A stretch of DNA of 64,000 bases from a bacterium (lineage in GTDB: Bacteria > Zhuqueibacterota > Zhuqueibacteria > Zhuqueibacterales > Zhuqueibacteraceae), in the NCBI GenBank assembly GCA_023150945.1, contig JAKLJX010000004.1, forward strand, positions 252,539 to 316,538. Direction: 5' to 3'. A program made the translations under genes and the position numbers. Below the pieces are notes generated by a model. That model was not told where the DNA came from. It saw only the letters and a program-made list of their open reading frames with translations, and searched no databases. Below, in pieces: positions 25,629-35,800 of the stretch (position 1 is the stretch's first letter; every line of letters starts with the position of its first letter).

Positions 25629-26480
25629 ATGCTCGTCTATCTCAACGGCAATTTCGTTCCCGCCGGTGCGGCCACGGTCCCGGTTCATGATCGCGGCTTT
25701 CTGTTTGGCGACGGCGTGTATGAGGTGATCCGCAGCTATGGCGGTCGCCTCTTCGCCGGCCAGGCACATCTGCGGCGACTGGAAAACGGCCTGGCCGCCC
25801 TGCAAATCTCCCTGCCGCAATTCGCTGAACTGCCGGCTATCGCTGCGAGCCTGCTGCGGAAGAATGGCTTGCAACAAGCCAATGCCATGCTTTATTTTCA
25901 GGTGACGCGTGGCGTAGCGGTGCCACGGCGGCATTACTTCCCATCGCCGGACACACCGCCGACGGTTTACATTGCCGCCAATGCCTTCACGCCGGCGTCG
26001 GCATTGTTGGAAACCGGTGTCGCCGCGATAACGCTGCGGGATATTCGCTGGGCGCGCTGTGATCTGAAAGCCATCAACCTGCTGCCGAACGTGCTGGCGA
26101 ATCAACAGGCGCATGCTGCCGGTGCCGACGAAGCAATTTTCATTCATGACGGCGTGGCCACCGAAGCAAGTCACAGCAATTTCTTCGCTGTGATTCAAGG
26201 CAGGGTTTTGACTCATCCCTGCACGCCCAGAATCCTGCCAGGCATCACGCGCGCAGTGGTGCTCGAGTTGTGCCGGCAGTTGAATCTGCCGGCCGCGGAA
26301 ACGCCGCCGGCTGCGGTCTTGCTGCCACAAGCAGATGAGCTTTTTCTCTCGCGCACTTCAGGGGAGATCGTGCCTGTCGTTTGTCTTGACGGCAAAGTGA
26401 TTGCTGATGGCCGGCCCGGCCCGCTTACGCGACGCTTGCAAATGGCGTTTGCAGAGTACGTGGTGCACAGCGCAGAGTGA
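25629..26480 (+). CDS. Class IV PLP aminotransferase (D-amino-acid / branched-chain type)
   Basis: The 283-aa protein has the fold-type IV landmarks: VPVHDRGFLFGDGVYEVIRSYGG near the N-terminus, Lys in CDLKAINLLPNVLA as the PLP lysine, the DEAIFIHDG block, and SGEIVPV near the C-terminus. The size and the opening DRG.LFGDG resemble D-alanine transaminase, which makes D-glutamate from D-alanine, but aminodeoxychorismate lyase and branched-chain aminotransferases share these motifs. The exact substrate stays open. Confidence 0.87.
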   Translation: MLVYLNGNFVPAGAATVPVHDRGFLFGDGVYEVIRSYGGRLFAGQAHLRRLENGLAALQISLPQFAELPAIAASLLRKNGLQQANAMLYFQVTRGVAVPRRHYFPSPDTPPTVYIAANAFTPASALLETGVAAITLRDIRWARCDLKAINLLPNVLANQQAHAAGADEAIFIHDGVATEASHSNFFAVIQGRVLTHPCTPRILPGITRAVVLELCRQLNLPAAETPPAAVLLPQADELFLSRTSGEIVPVVCLDGKVIADGRPGPLTRRLQMAFAEYVVHSAE

Positions 26481-26573
26481 GGCACCAGAAAGAAACTTCG
26501 GTTGTTCGCGGTGCGTGCTTGGGTTGCGCGGACCGTGAGCGAGGCAATGTCATTGCACTTCTGAGCTGATTAG

Positions 26574-27137
26574 ATGAGCGTGATTCTCGATAGAAAGGCG
26601 GGCGCCGGCTCGCTCCAGATTCGCCGGTGGCTGCGCGCTGCAGCGATGTTCGCGCTGGCGTGCCTGCCGCTCGGTTGCCTCAATCCCTTTGCGCCCAAGC
26701 TCGATGACGGAAGCCTGGGGAGCGAGTTGGTCACCGAACAGCGCACTCCCGAGGAAGTGTTGACCAACTTTCGCTATGCCTACACGTTCAGAGATTCGCT
26801 GCTCTATTCCGACGTTTTAGATAGTGCGTTTGTGTTTCAATACTTCGATCCGGATCAAGGGCCTTCCGGATTGTTCGTCTCGTGGACGCGCGAAACCGAC
26901 CTGAAAACCACCGGCCGACTGCTGCGCACGTTCGATGTGATCAGCTTGGAATGGCTCAACACGATCTACGCCGTGAGCGAGGGCCAGGATGAAACCCTCG
27001 CCAAGAGTTTTCGCCTTGATCTGGCCAGCTCAGACATCAGCTTCAGCGTGTCGGGCTTTGCCATATTCACATTTCGCCGCAACCCCCGCGACAGCAAATG
27101 GCGCATCGTTCGCTGGGTCGATCAATCGGATTTGTAA
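26574..27137 (+). CDS. Lipoprotein of unknown function, NTF2-like candidate
   Basis: The 187-aa protein has a twin-Arg-containing N-terminus, a hydrophobic core and the lipobox LPLGC with Cys35. The mature part alternates helices and long strands (EEVLTNFRYAYTFRDSLLYSDVL, then FVFQYFDPD, FRLDLASSDISFSV, FAIFTFRR, WRIVRWVDQ), suggesting a NTF2/SnoaL-like cone fold; this is a guess from pattern. Its last ~28 codons are duplicated after the hairpin element downstream (27287-27394). Confidence 0.7.
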   Translation: MSVILDRKAGAGSLQIRRWLRAAAMFALACLPLGCLNPFAPKLDDGSLGSELVTEQRTPEEVLTNFRYAYTFRDSLLYSDVLDSAFVFQYFDPDQGPSGLFVSWTRETDLKTTGRLLRTFDVISLEWLNTIYAVSEGQDETLAKSFRLDLASSDISFSVSGFAIFTFRRNPRDSKWRIVRWVDQSDL

Positions 27138-27165
27138 GAACGTGACAACCTAATTGCTGCCAAGC

Positions 27166-27286
27166 AGCTCGCAATCAATTGCGAGCCTGCTGACGGAAGT
27201 CGGCTGAACTCGACGAGCGAGCTCATGGTTCGCAGTCCGCTTGAGCGGACTTTGGCTAGCAGGCATGGATTTGAATCCATGCTTCA
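27166..27286. repeat. Single copy of the multi-hairpin element
   Basis: The segment carries in order the stems CTCGCAAT/ATTGCGAG, a degraded GTCGGCT arm, GTCCGCT/AGCGGAC (the first arm's loop altered) and GCATGGATT/AATCCATGC, matching one unit of the 24382-25100 array. It is flanked by two copies of the same ~105-base sequence, as though inserted with duplication of its target. Confidence 0.8.
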
Positions 27287-27394
27287 GCTTTGCCATTCTC
27301 ACATTTCGCCGCAACCCCCGTGACAGCAAATGGCGCATCGTTCGCTGGGTCGATCAATCGGATTTGAGAAAGCGTGACCAACCTATGGCTGCGA
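27287..27394 (+). pseudogene. Duplicated 3' fragment of the 26574 lipoprotein gene
   Basis: The fragment repeats 27055-27166 at about 232 bases distance with only scattered changes, including one base in the FRRNPRDSKW coding segment and loss of the stop codon (TTGTAA changed to TTGAGA). It lacks a start and a ribosome-binding site and cannot encode a working protein. It is best read as a by-product of the insertion of the hairpin element. Confidence 0.75.
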
Positions 27395-27485
27395 AGTCCG
27401 GCTTGCAGTCGCGGTGCCTTACCGCAGGGACAGGCAGTCGCTGGTTATTACTGTTGCTCTGAAGTCATACAAACTGAGTCTTCAC

Positions 27486-29309
27486 ATGAAAAACATGCTT
27501 CGTTTTGCCCCCGCTTTGACGCTTTGCCTTCTGCTTGTGCGACCGGCCGTTGCCCAGGAGACGCTCGCGCTCGGCGCGGCCACGCCCGAAAAAATCATGC
27601 AGGTGCAGACGCTGTTCTCGTTCGACAGGGCCTATCGTGGCGGCACGCTGCGCGCCGCCCTGATCGGCACCATCACCGCGGGCTGGCACGTCAACTCGCA
27701 TCAACCGAACGAGGAGTTTTTGATTCCCACCGCGGTCGAGTTGGACAAAATCGCGGGTGTAACCGTCGAGTCGATCGTCTATCCGCCCGGCTTGACGCGC
27801 ACGTTTGCCTTCTCCGAAACACCGATGTCGGTTTATGAGCACGATTTTGTCATCGGCATTCAGCTCAAGATCGCGGACGACTTCAGCGGCGAGGAAGTGC
27901 AGCTCTCCGGCAAGCTCAACTATCAAGCCTGCAATGATTACTCCTGCCTGGCGCCGGAGGCCGAAGCCTTTCGCGCCGCCATTCCGCTGGTCGGCCTCGA
28001 GCAACCCGCCAATCTCATCAACGAGGAAGTCTTTCAAAAGATCGATTTCGGCAGCGCGCTGGCGGTGCGCGGGAGCGCAGGTACGGCTGCGGGCAGCAAT
28101 GAAATCAGCGCGCTGATTGCGCAGCATGGCTTGGGCGTAGCTTTGATTTTCATCTTTCTCGGCGGCCTCGCGCTCAATCTCACGCCCTGTGTCTATCCAT
28201 TGATTCCGATCACCATCAGCTATTTCGGCGGCCAAACCGGCGGCCGGCCGGCCAAAGTGTTCGGCTTGGCGGTGCTTTACCTTCTCGGCATGGCGGTGAC
28301 CTACTCGGCACTTGGCGTGTTGGCGGCGCTGAGCGGCGCGCTGTTCGGCGCGGCGCTGCAGAGTCCACCGGTGCTCATCTTCATCGCGCTGGTGATGGTG
28401 GCGCTCGCGCTGTCCATGTTCGGCTTGTATGAATTCAAAGTGCCGATGGTCTTGACGCAACTCGCGGGTGGCTCGAAGCCGGGCTCTTTCGGCGCATTTT
28501 TCATGGGTCTCACCGTGGGCTTTGTGGCAGCGCCTTGCATCGGCCCGTTCGTGCTGGGCTTGTTGACTTATGTCGGCACGACCGGCAATCCCCTGCTCGG
28601 CTTTTGGATGTTCTTCGTGCTCGCACTCGGCTTGGGCGCGCCGTTTCTGCTGCTCGGCACTTTCTCGGGATTGCTGCAAAGCCTGCCGCGTTCCGGCATG
28701 TGGATGGTGTGGGTGAAAAAAATCTTCGGCGTGATCTTGCTGGCCATGGCCGCCTATTTCGTCGCACCGGTGTTGCCGGCCTGGTTGGGAACGTATTTGC
28801 TGCCTGCGATTCTGCTGGCCGGTGGCGTTTTTGTGGGCTTGATCGAGTCGAGCAAATTCAGCTCGGCGGTTTTTCCCTGGCTCAAGCGCGGTGCGGCCGC
28901 GGTGTTCGTGGCATTGGCGCTGTGGCTGGCGTGGCCGGAACCAGAAGCCCATGCCGGCACCTGGCTGGCGTTGAGCGATGCCGCGCTGGCGCAGGCGCGC
29001 CAGGAGAACAAGCCGGTGATCATCGACTTCACTGCGGATTGGTGTCTGGCCTGCAAGGAACTCGAACGCTTCACCTTTCCGCATGCGGAGGTGAGGGCGC
29101 GTGCCGGCAGCTTCGTGCTGCTGCGTGGCGATCTCACGCAATACGGCTCGCCCGAAGTGCAGGCGATTCGCCAACAATATCAGATCAAAGGCCTGCCCAC
29201 CGTGGTGTTTCTTGATCCCGCCGGCCAGGAGAAACCGGACTTGCGCGTCATCGGCTTCGTGGACGGCAAGGAGTTCGCGCGCCGCATGACCGCGGTCACC
29301 GGAAACTAA
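27486..29309 (+). CDS. dsbD: DsbD-type thiol:disulfide interchange protein
   Basis: The start is set at ATG 27486 because a signal peptide follows at once (MKNMLRFAPALTLCLLLV). The 607-aa protein has all three DsbD redox parts: an N-terminal periplasmic domain with a Cys pair (QACNDYSC, about residue 140), a central eight-helix membrane domain with one Cys in each half (LTPCVYP and APCIGP), and a C-terminal thioredoxin domain with the CLAC pair (DWCLACKELERF). DsbD carries electrons from cytosolic thioredoxin to periplasmic thiols, supplying DsbC-like isomerases or cytochrome c maturation. Length is close to the E. coli enzyme. Confidence 0.92.
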   Translation: MKNMLRFAPALTLCLLLVRPAVAQETLALGAATPEKIMQVQTLFSFDRAYRGGTLRAALIGTITAGWHVNSHQPNEEFLIPTAVELDKIAGVTVESIVYPPGLTRTFAFSETPMSVYEHDFVIGIQLKIADDFSGEEVQLSGKLNYQACNDYSCLAPEAEAFRAAIPLVGLEQPANLINEEVFQKIDFGSALAVRGSAGTAAGSNEISALIAQHGLGVALIFIFLGGLALNLTPCVYPLIPITISYFGGQTGGRPAKVFGLAVLYLLGMAVTYSALGVLAALSGALFGAALQSPPVLIFIALVMVALALSMFGLYEFKVPMVLTQLAGGSKPGSFGAFFMGLTVGFVAAPCIGPFVLGLLTYVGTTGNPLLGFWMFFVLALGLGAPFLLLGTFSGLLQSLPRSGMWMVWVKKIFGVILLAMAAYFVAPVLPAWLGTYLLPAILLAGGVFVGLIESSKFSSAVFPWLKRGAAAVFVALALWLAWPEPEAHAGTWLALSDAALAQARQENKPVIIDFTADWCLACKELERFTFPHAEVRARAGSFVLLRGDLTQYGSPEVQAIRQQYQIKGLPTVVFLDPAGQEKPDLRVIGFVDGKEFARRMTAVTGN

Positions 29310-29471
29310 GTGTTGTTGATCTCGGAGAAAATGGCTATACTTTGCCACTCTGCCGGCAGACGCCGACGGCTGAGAGCAACGGAAGTCGTTGCTCGCGGTT
29401 CAACGCCGGCTGTGGAACTGGCCACGATTCAAACGGTTCACCCAACTAAAAATCCTGAAGAGTGCAGCGAT

Positions 29472-30377
29472 ATGCCATCGCGCAATTTCTTTTTCATCGT
29501 CAACCCCATTTCCGGATTTCGCCGCGACAAGAGCGACCTCATCAATCTCATTCACGCGCAATTTCCGGCCGGTGACATTGAATTGACTGCCGCTCCCGGA
29601 GAAGCCACGCGGCTGGCCGCCGAAGCCGCCAAGCTCGGCTATGGCATCGTGGCGGCGGTCGGCGGTGACGGCACGGTCAATGAAGTGGCATCGGGACTCG
29701 TGGGCACGGACACCGCACTCGGCATCATTCCGCGCGGCTCCGGCAACGGCCTGGCGCGCGGCTTGGGCATTCCGATTTCACCGGTGGAATCGCTCCAGGT
29801 GCTGAACGCCGGAGCAGCGCGCACCATCGACGTGGGCTGCGCCGCGCATCGCCATTTCTTTGCCGTCTGTGGCGTGGGCTTCGATGCCAACGTCGGGCGA
29901 AAGTTCAATTCCGCGACCTGGCGCGGGCCGCTGCCGTATTTCCTGATCGCCGCGCAGGAATTCGTCGGCTATCAACCCGAGCCTCTGCGCCTCAATGTGC
30001 AAAATCAGCAGTGGGAGAAAGCGCCGTTCCTCATAACCATCGCCAACACCCAGCAATACGGCAACGGCGCCATCATCGCCCCGCACGCGCAGCCCGACGA
30101 CGGTTTGCTGGACATGTGCGTCGTCGAGCCGATGCGTTGGCTCGATGTGCTCAAATATGCTCCCCGGCTGTTCAACGGCACCATCGACCGCACGCCCATC
30201 ATCAGTTATCAACGCATACAGGAAATCGCCATCGAGAAGGATGGCCCCATTCTCTTTCACGTGGACGGCGAAGCCACCACCTGCGAAGGCCCGCTTAAAA
30301 TCTCGATCAAGCCCCGCGCCCTGCGCGTCATGACGCTCACCAAGACGCCCGGCCCCGCTCCCCATCATGCCCACTGA
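29472..30377 (+). CDS. Diacylglycerol/sphingosine-kinase-like lipid kinase
   Basis: The start ATG 29472 directly precedes the family opening (FFFIVNPISGFRR), with a purine-rich GAAGAG stretch upstream; the longer frame from 29310 is not supported. The 301-aa protein has the DAGK catalytic signature GGDGTVNEVASGL and PRGSGNGLARGLG, and the ATP-binding fold expected of YegS/DgkB proteins. It phosphorylates a lipid such as diacylglycerol; the natural substrate is not visible. The stop overlaps the next gene by 11 bases. Confidence 0.9.
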   Translation: MPSRNFFFIVNPISGFRRDKSDLINLIHAQFPAGDIELTAAPGEATRLAAEAAKLGYGIVAAVGGDGTVNEVASGLVGTDTALGIIPRGSGNGLARGLGIPISPVESLQVLNAGAARTIDVGCAAHRHFFAVCGVGFDANVGRKFNSATWRGPLPYFLIAAQEFVGYQPEPLRLNVQNQQWEKAPFLITIANTQQYGNGAIIAPHAQPDDGLLDMCVVEPMRWLDVLKYAPRLFNGTIDRTPIISYQRIQEIAIEKDGPILFHVDGEATTCEGPLKISIKPRALRVMTLTKTPGPAPHHAH

Positions 30378-31056
30378 TCTGGCTCTCTTGACCTTCGTCA
30401 AATTCCCCGAGCCTGGCAAGGTCAAAACCCGGCTGGCGGCTGCCGTCGGGCCGGAGTTGGCAGCAGAGCTGTATCACCATTTCATCGATGCCACCTTTGC
30501 CTGCGCCGGCCAACTCAAAAACGCGGCACAGTTTGCGGCTTTCACGCCGGCGGAAAAAGCGCCTGCCTTCCAGCACCTGTTTCGCGGAGAACGGCAGTGG
30601 CTGGCGCAAGTGCCGGCCCCGGATTTGGGCACACGCATGCGCGCCGCCGTTCAAACAATGCTGCAGCGCGGCTACGGCCGCGTGTTGATCATCGGTTCCG
30701 ACAGTCCCGACTTGCCCGCGGCCCATCTCAACGAAGCGGCCGACGCCGTGCGCACGCATGATTTGGTTTTGGGTCCGGCGGAAGACGGCGGCTACTATCT
30801 GATCGGCCTGAAATCAGATGAGGCGGCGTTGTTTGAAGACATCGCGTGGAGCACCGCCAGCGTGCTGCAGCAAACGCTGGCGGCGGCGCAGCGTCTCAGG
30901 TTGCGCGTTCATCTGCTGCCGCACTGGTATGATGTCGATGATCTGCCGGCCCTGCAACGATACTGCCTCACCAACGATCTGCCGCCAGCACTCGTCACCC
31001 GCCTCAAACCGCTCCTCGCCGGAAAACTGATGGACTATCGCACCTTGCTGGCATGA
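30367..31056 (+). CDS. TIGR04282 (DUF2064) glycosyltransferase-like protein
   Basis: The 229-aa product opens with LLTFVKFPEPGKVKTRLAA, the nucleotide-binding start of the TIGR04282 family, and carries the IIGSDSPDLP block and LGPAEDGGYYLIGL. These proteins have a GT-A-like fold and occur beside radical-SAM or arsenosugar-type genes, but their reaction is not firmly known. The ATG lies inside the lipid kinase gene, which indicates coupled translation, perhaps in sugar-lipid metabolism. Confidence 0.87.
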   Translation: MPTDLALLTFVKFPEPGKVKTRLAAAVGPELAAELYHHFIDATFACAGQLKNAAQFAAFTPAEKAPAFQHLFRGERQWLAQVPAPDLGTRMRAAVQTMLQRGYGRVLIIGSDSPDLPAAHLNEAADAVRTHDLVLGPAEDGGYYLIGLKSDEAALFEDIAWSTASVLQQTLAAAQRLRLRVHLLPHWYDVDDLPALQRYCLTNDLPPALVTRLKPLLAGKLMDYRTLLA

Positions 31057-31441
31057 GTCGTTTCATTCGCAAAGTGCCGGCTGTTTTCTCACCTTGCAGC
31101 GGTTTTCAATTGGATGACCTGATCTGTGGTCCCCGCCCCTTGTGGGCGGTTATCAAAGCCAATAAACTCGCGGTTGCCACAGTGCCCCACGAGGGGGCAA
31201 GACTACGATTCCTGCGCACGCATTTGAGAAGCGCTATATTTCCCTGAACAACACGCCAAATAGACCACCGCCGCACATCAAGTAATCCGCCCACCAGTGC
31301 TTTGTCACCTTGCTCTGTACACGTGATTTCGAGTGTCATTCTGAAGCAATCCTGTGAGGTATTTGGCGCCGTGCTCGAATCTTCACAGGTTCCTTGCAGG
31401 ATGACAGTGGTCGTGGCCATACTTTTCAAGGTAACAGACCG
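31057..31441. other. Intergenic region with hairpins and a dispersed repeat
   Basis: Between convergent genes are two GC hairpins: CCGCCC/GGGCGG at 31133-31149 and a TGCCCC/GGGGCA stem further on. At 31374-31420 there is a copy of the repeat that recurs at 55544-55591 and, inverted, at 37268-37320 (core CTTCACA.G.TCCTTGCA.GATGACA.TGG). No gene is supported here. Confidence 0.6.
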
Positions 31442-32788
31442 CTAGTTGGTTCCTTCAGCTCCCTTGCCGGCTGTGTTGCGGAGCTGGCGGTACTTCTCGG
31501 CGTACTTCTGATAAAGCGCCTTGTGTTTGCTGCCGAGATCGATGCGCCGGCCCTGAATGAACTCCTGCTCGATTTGCGTGGGAATTTCCAGCGGATCGCC
31601 GGTGGTCACGATCAGCGTGGCGTCCTTGCCCACAGCGAGTGAGCCAACGCGATCAGCCGCGCCGAGAATCTGGGCAGGGTAGAGGGTGATGGCTTTCAAC
31701 GCCTCCTCGGGCGGCAGGCCATAGGCCGCCGCCATCGCCGCCTGATAAGGCAGATTGCGCGCATTGGCATTCTCGAAATCGGCGATGCAGAATTTCACGC
31801 CCGCGGCGTGCAGTTTCGCGGGCGTGGTGAATGGTGTATCGTAGGCTTCCCATTCGCGCGCGGGCAATTCGTGCACCGGCCCGTAGATTACCGGCACATC
31901 CTTCGCCTGCAGCAATTCCGTTACTCGCCAGGCATCCTGCCCACCGACGATGACGAGTTTCAGATTTTCCTCCTGCGCCCATTGCACCGCTGCTTGAATT
32001 TGTTTGCTCTCATTGGCCGTGACGAACACCGGCAGCCTGCCTTCGAACACCGGGATCATCGCCTCCCAGCGTGAATCGGATTCGTGACGCACACCCGCGA
32101 TTTTTCCGGCCGCGGCTTGGACGTTCCAGTAGGCACGGGCTTGGGCAAACGCCTCTTTGAGCTTCTGCAAATTCTCCTGCATCTGCTTGCGCTGTTCTTC
32201 TTCGCTCTGGGTCACCCACCATGCCCGCTGCACCGTCATGTTGGGCCAGTTTACATGCAGGCCCACCGGCGCCTTGAGCGTCATCTGCTCCCACGTCCAG
32301 CCGTCCAACATGAGCAAGGCCGAAGTGCCGGAAATCAAGCCGCCTTGCGGCACGCTCAAGGCCAGCGCCACGCCGTTGGCGCGCGTCACCGGGATCATTT
32401 CGCCATCGGGATTCACCGCTACTTCCGCGCGCACGTTGGGATTGATTTGGCCGGTTTCCGAGTAGTCCCGCGTCGCGCGCACCGCGCCGATTTCGACCAA
32501 GCCCAGCGTGGTGTGCGCATCGATGAGCGCGGGGTAAATGTGTTTGCCGGCCACCTCGAGGCGTTCGGCATGCGCAGGAATGCTCACGTTCTGGCCGAGG
32601 GCGGTAATCTTGCCGTGTTCAAGAACAATCGTCGCATTCGTGATCGCCGGTGCGCTCACCGGATGAACCGTTGCGCCCACCAGCGCAATGGCTTTGGTTT
32701 GGGGAGGCGCCGGAATTTGACCGTAATTTTGCGCCGAAACTCGCGCCGCGAGCAACAGGCTGAGCAGTGCAATGAGTTTGATTTTCAT
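31442..32788 (-). CDS. Amidohydrolase-family protein, periplasmic, altered metal site
   Basis: The 448-aa protein has a signal peptide (to about residue 20) and the amidohydrolase/imidazolonepropionase layout. It starts with a small beta-domain (IALVGATVHPVSAPAITNATIV) followed by a TIM barrel. The usual HxH metal motif at the start of the barrel reads DAHTTLG, so the second His is Thr. The C-terminal part has the family's GL...AITLYPAQILG and VGSLAVGKDATLIV ending. An AGGAG site lies nine bases before the ATG. It is 34 bases downstream of the double amidohydrolase and is probably cotranscribed. Catalysis may be lost or changed. Confidence 0.85.
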   Translation of the reverse strand: MKIKLIALLSLLLAARVSAQNYGQIPAPPQTKAIALVGATVHPVSAPAITNATIVLEHGKITALGQNVSIPAHAERLEVAGKHIYPALIDAHTTLGLVEIGAVRATRDYSETGQINPNVRAEVAVNPDGEMIPVTRANGVALALSVPQGGLISGTSALLMLDGWTWEQMTLKAPVGLHVNWPNMTVQRAWWVTQSEEEQRKQMQENLQKLKEAFAQARAYWNVQAAAGKIAGVRHESDSRWEAMIPVFEGRLPVFVTANESKQIQAAVQWAQEENLKLVIVGGQDAWRVTELLQAKDVPVIYGPVHELPAREWEAYDTPFTTPAKLHAAGVKFCIADFENANARNLPYQAAMAAAYGLPPEEALKAITLYPAQILGAADRVGSLAVGKDATLIVTTGDPLEIPTQIEQEFIQGRRIDLGSKHKALYQKYAEKYRQLRNTAGKGAEGTN

Positions 32789-32822
32789 TTGTGAAAACTC
32801 CTGAGTTTGCGATTATTCCCTG

Positions 32823-35800
32823 TCAATCGGTCGCCTTCTTCGCCTCGGCCGGACTGTCTTTGGCGCTCTCTTCCTTGACAGCCAGCACTTTTTGAATCAA
32901 TGCCGCCCGTTCCTTTTCAATGGCGGCGCGCAGTTCGAGATCTTCGGCGCGGTCGAAATACTTGCGGCCCTCGATCCAGGTTTGCTCGCAGATCGAATAC
33001 GCCGACAGCGGCGGGCCATTCCAGATCACGAAATCCGCCTGCTTGCCGGTCTCCAGCGAGCCGATGAGATGATCCACCTTGAGTTGTCTGGCGGGATTGA
33101 GCGTGACGAACTTGAGCGCCTCTGCTTCGGACAGATTGCCGTATTTCACCGCCTTCGCCGCTTCGTAGTTCATCCGCCGCGCCAGTTCGCCGCTGTCGGA
33201 ATTGAAGGAAACCACAATGCCCTGTTCGTGCATGAGCGCGCCGTTGTGCGGAATCGCGTCGTACACTTCGAACTTGTAGGCCCACCAATCGCTGAAGCAC
33301 GAGGCGGCCGCACCGTGCGTGCTGATCGCTTCTGCAACTTTGTAGCCTTCCAGCACGTGCTGGAACGTGCCGACCTTGAAGCCGAACTCTTCCGCCAGCC
33401 GCACCAGCATGAGAATCTCATCCTGGCGGTAGGAATGGCAGTGAATGAAACGCTGGCCGCGCAGGACTTCGACCAGCGTTTCCAATTCCAAATCGCGGCG
33501 GGGCGGGAGGGTGGCCGCGTTCTTCTTGCCGGCGGCGGTGAAGTCGCTCCACGCCTGCTCGTACTCGCGCGCGGCTTTGAAACGATCGCGGATGATTTGT
33601 TCCACGCCCATGCGCGTTTGCGGGTAGCGCGTGGTGTGGCGATCGCCCCAGTTGCTCTGCTTGACGTTTTCGCCGAGTGCGAACTTGATGGTGGGCGGCG
33701 CTTCGGCGAACTTCAAGCCCTCGGCCTCTGCGCCCCAGCGCCATTTCATCACTTGATTCCTGCCGCCGATGGGATTGGCTGAGCCGTGCATCACATGCGA
33801 GGTGGTCAAACCGCCGGCAAGCTGTTGATAGATGTTGATGTCAGTGGGATCGATCACTTCGCCGATGCTGACTTCCGCGGTCACTGCCTGTCCGGCCTCA
33901 TTGATCGACGAGGCGGCTGCATGCGAATGCGCATCGATCAAGCCCGGCGTGACGTGTTTGCCTTTTGCATCAATCGTCATTGCGCCTGCGGGCACTGCCA
34001 AGTCTCTGCCGATCTGCGCGATTTTGCCGGCTCTGATCAGCAGGTCGGCGTTCTCCAACTTGCCCGCCGGGCCGCATGTCCAAATCGTTGCTCCGCGCAC
34101 CAGCAAAGTCTGCGGCTGCTCGGGCGGCGCGCTGCGGCCAAATCCGCCATACGGATGAACCTTGCGCCACACCGCCGCTGCGGCGGCCTTGGGCTTTTCT
34201 GCCACTTTCTCCTGAAACGGCTCCAGCAATTTCGCCTGCCACGCAACGGCTGAACCATCAGCCAGCTCGCCCTGGCCGTGCAGCACGCCGGCTTCGGCAT
34301 ATCCCGACAAGCGAATCACGCCGCTGTGACCGAGCGAATCACCCTTGAACACCAGGCTGATTTTCTTCTCCTCGAGCTGTGCCCTGCTCAGGCCGGTTTT
34401 GCGCTTGTCTTTGACGAGGTCGCCGCTCAGCTTTTCGGGTGTGCCTTTGAGCTCGAGTTGGAATGATTCGCTGCGGCCGTTGCTGGTCCAGGTGAATTCC
34501 CACTTGCCGCGCAGATCCACCGCCGCCGGCTTCTTGATCTCGTAGCGCTTGCCCTCGATCCACACGTCGAGAATCGCAGACTTCTCCGCGAACAACTCGC
34601 CTTCCGTCACCACCAGATTCGCCAACTTGCCGGCGCTGATGCTGCCCAACCGGTTTTCTTCGCCGACCAATTTGGCTGGAATCGTGGTCAATGCCGCCAG
34701 CGCGGCGCTCGCGGGCAGTCCGGCTGCCATCGCCTTGCGCACCGCCGCGGGGAAGTCGGATTCCTTCTTCAGCTTGTCGGTCGTGAATGCAAACGTCACG
34801 TCCGCCTGCTGCAGCCAATACGCATTGGCGGGCGCCATGTCCCAATGCTGCAGCGTTTCCAGCGATACATCCAGCGCCTCTTCCGGCGTTTCGACTTTGG
34901 GCTTCTCGGGAAAGTCCAGCGGCAAAATCAACGGCACGCCCGCGGCTGTGAGGCGATCGCGCTGGCGATATTCGTGGCCGCTGCCGCGCACGATCAGCGC
35001 GAGATTGAACTCGCGTGCAATGTTCAGCGCGCGCACGAGATTCAGATCATTGCTCACTTCGAAAATCACCGGTTGCCGGGCGGCCACCGCCGCGCTCAAG
35101 GCCGCGAGCGCGGGACTTTCTTCCGGCCGGGGTTGCGCGGGATTGCGGCGGTAGGCTGACACCGCCGCAGTATACCATTGCGCATCCAAAAAGCTCTGGC
35201 GAATGAACGCGATACTGCCCATGAGCGAATTGGGATAGCCGCCTTCCTGTTCGCCGGCCGTTTCAAAGGCGAGATGTTGCGCCACGCGCGGCTTGATCAC
35301 GCCGCGGCTTGCGCCGGCCTCTCCCAAACTCACCAATACACTGGTGCCGCGAAAAATGCCCTTGCCGGGCGCGACCAAGGCCGCGCCAAAGCCAAGCTCG
35401 CGCAGCGCCTTGGCCTTGTTCGGATCAGGTTGAAACAGTTCCGCAGCCTCGTCCTCCGCGCGCATGAGCGGATTCCAATGGCGCGGCCCGCGGCGTTCTT
35501 CCGCGCGCGTTTCGCTGCGTCCGCTGGCGGTTTGTCCCTGATTGCGCCCCGGCGCAGCGGGCATGCCCAGGCTGGAATAAGGCTCGATGAAACCCGCATA
35601 GATCGTCTTGCCGGTGTAATCCCAAATACGCGCATCCGCCGGCGGCGCAGCCTGCGCGCCCACAGCGACGATCACGCCGTCGCGCACGAGCACGTTGCCT
35701 TTCTCGATCACCTGGCCGGGGGCCGGCACGAGGCGCGCGTTGATGAGCGCATGCACTTTGGGTGTATTGTCGCGCAGCCCGTCGACCGGCGCGATTTGCG

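Noticed and set aside
27465-29348. Long minus-strand open frame of 627 codons
   Set aside because: It is antisense to dsbD, whose Cys motifs and membrane helices are clear; the reverse product has unlikely composition.
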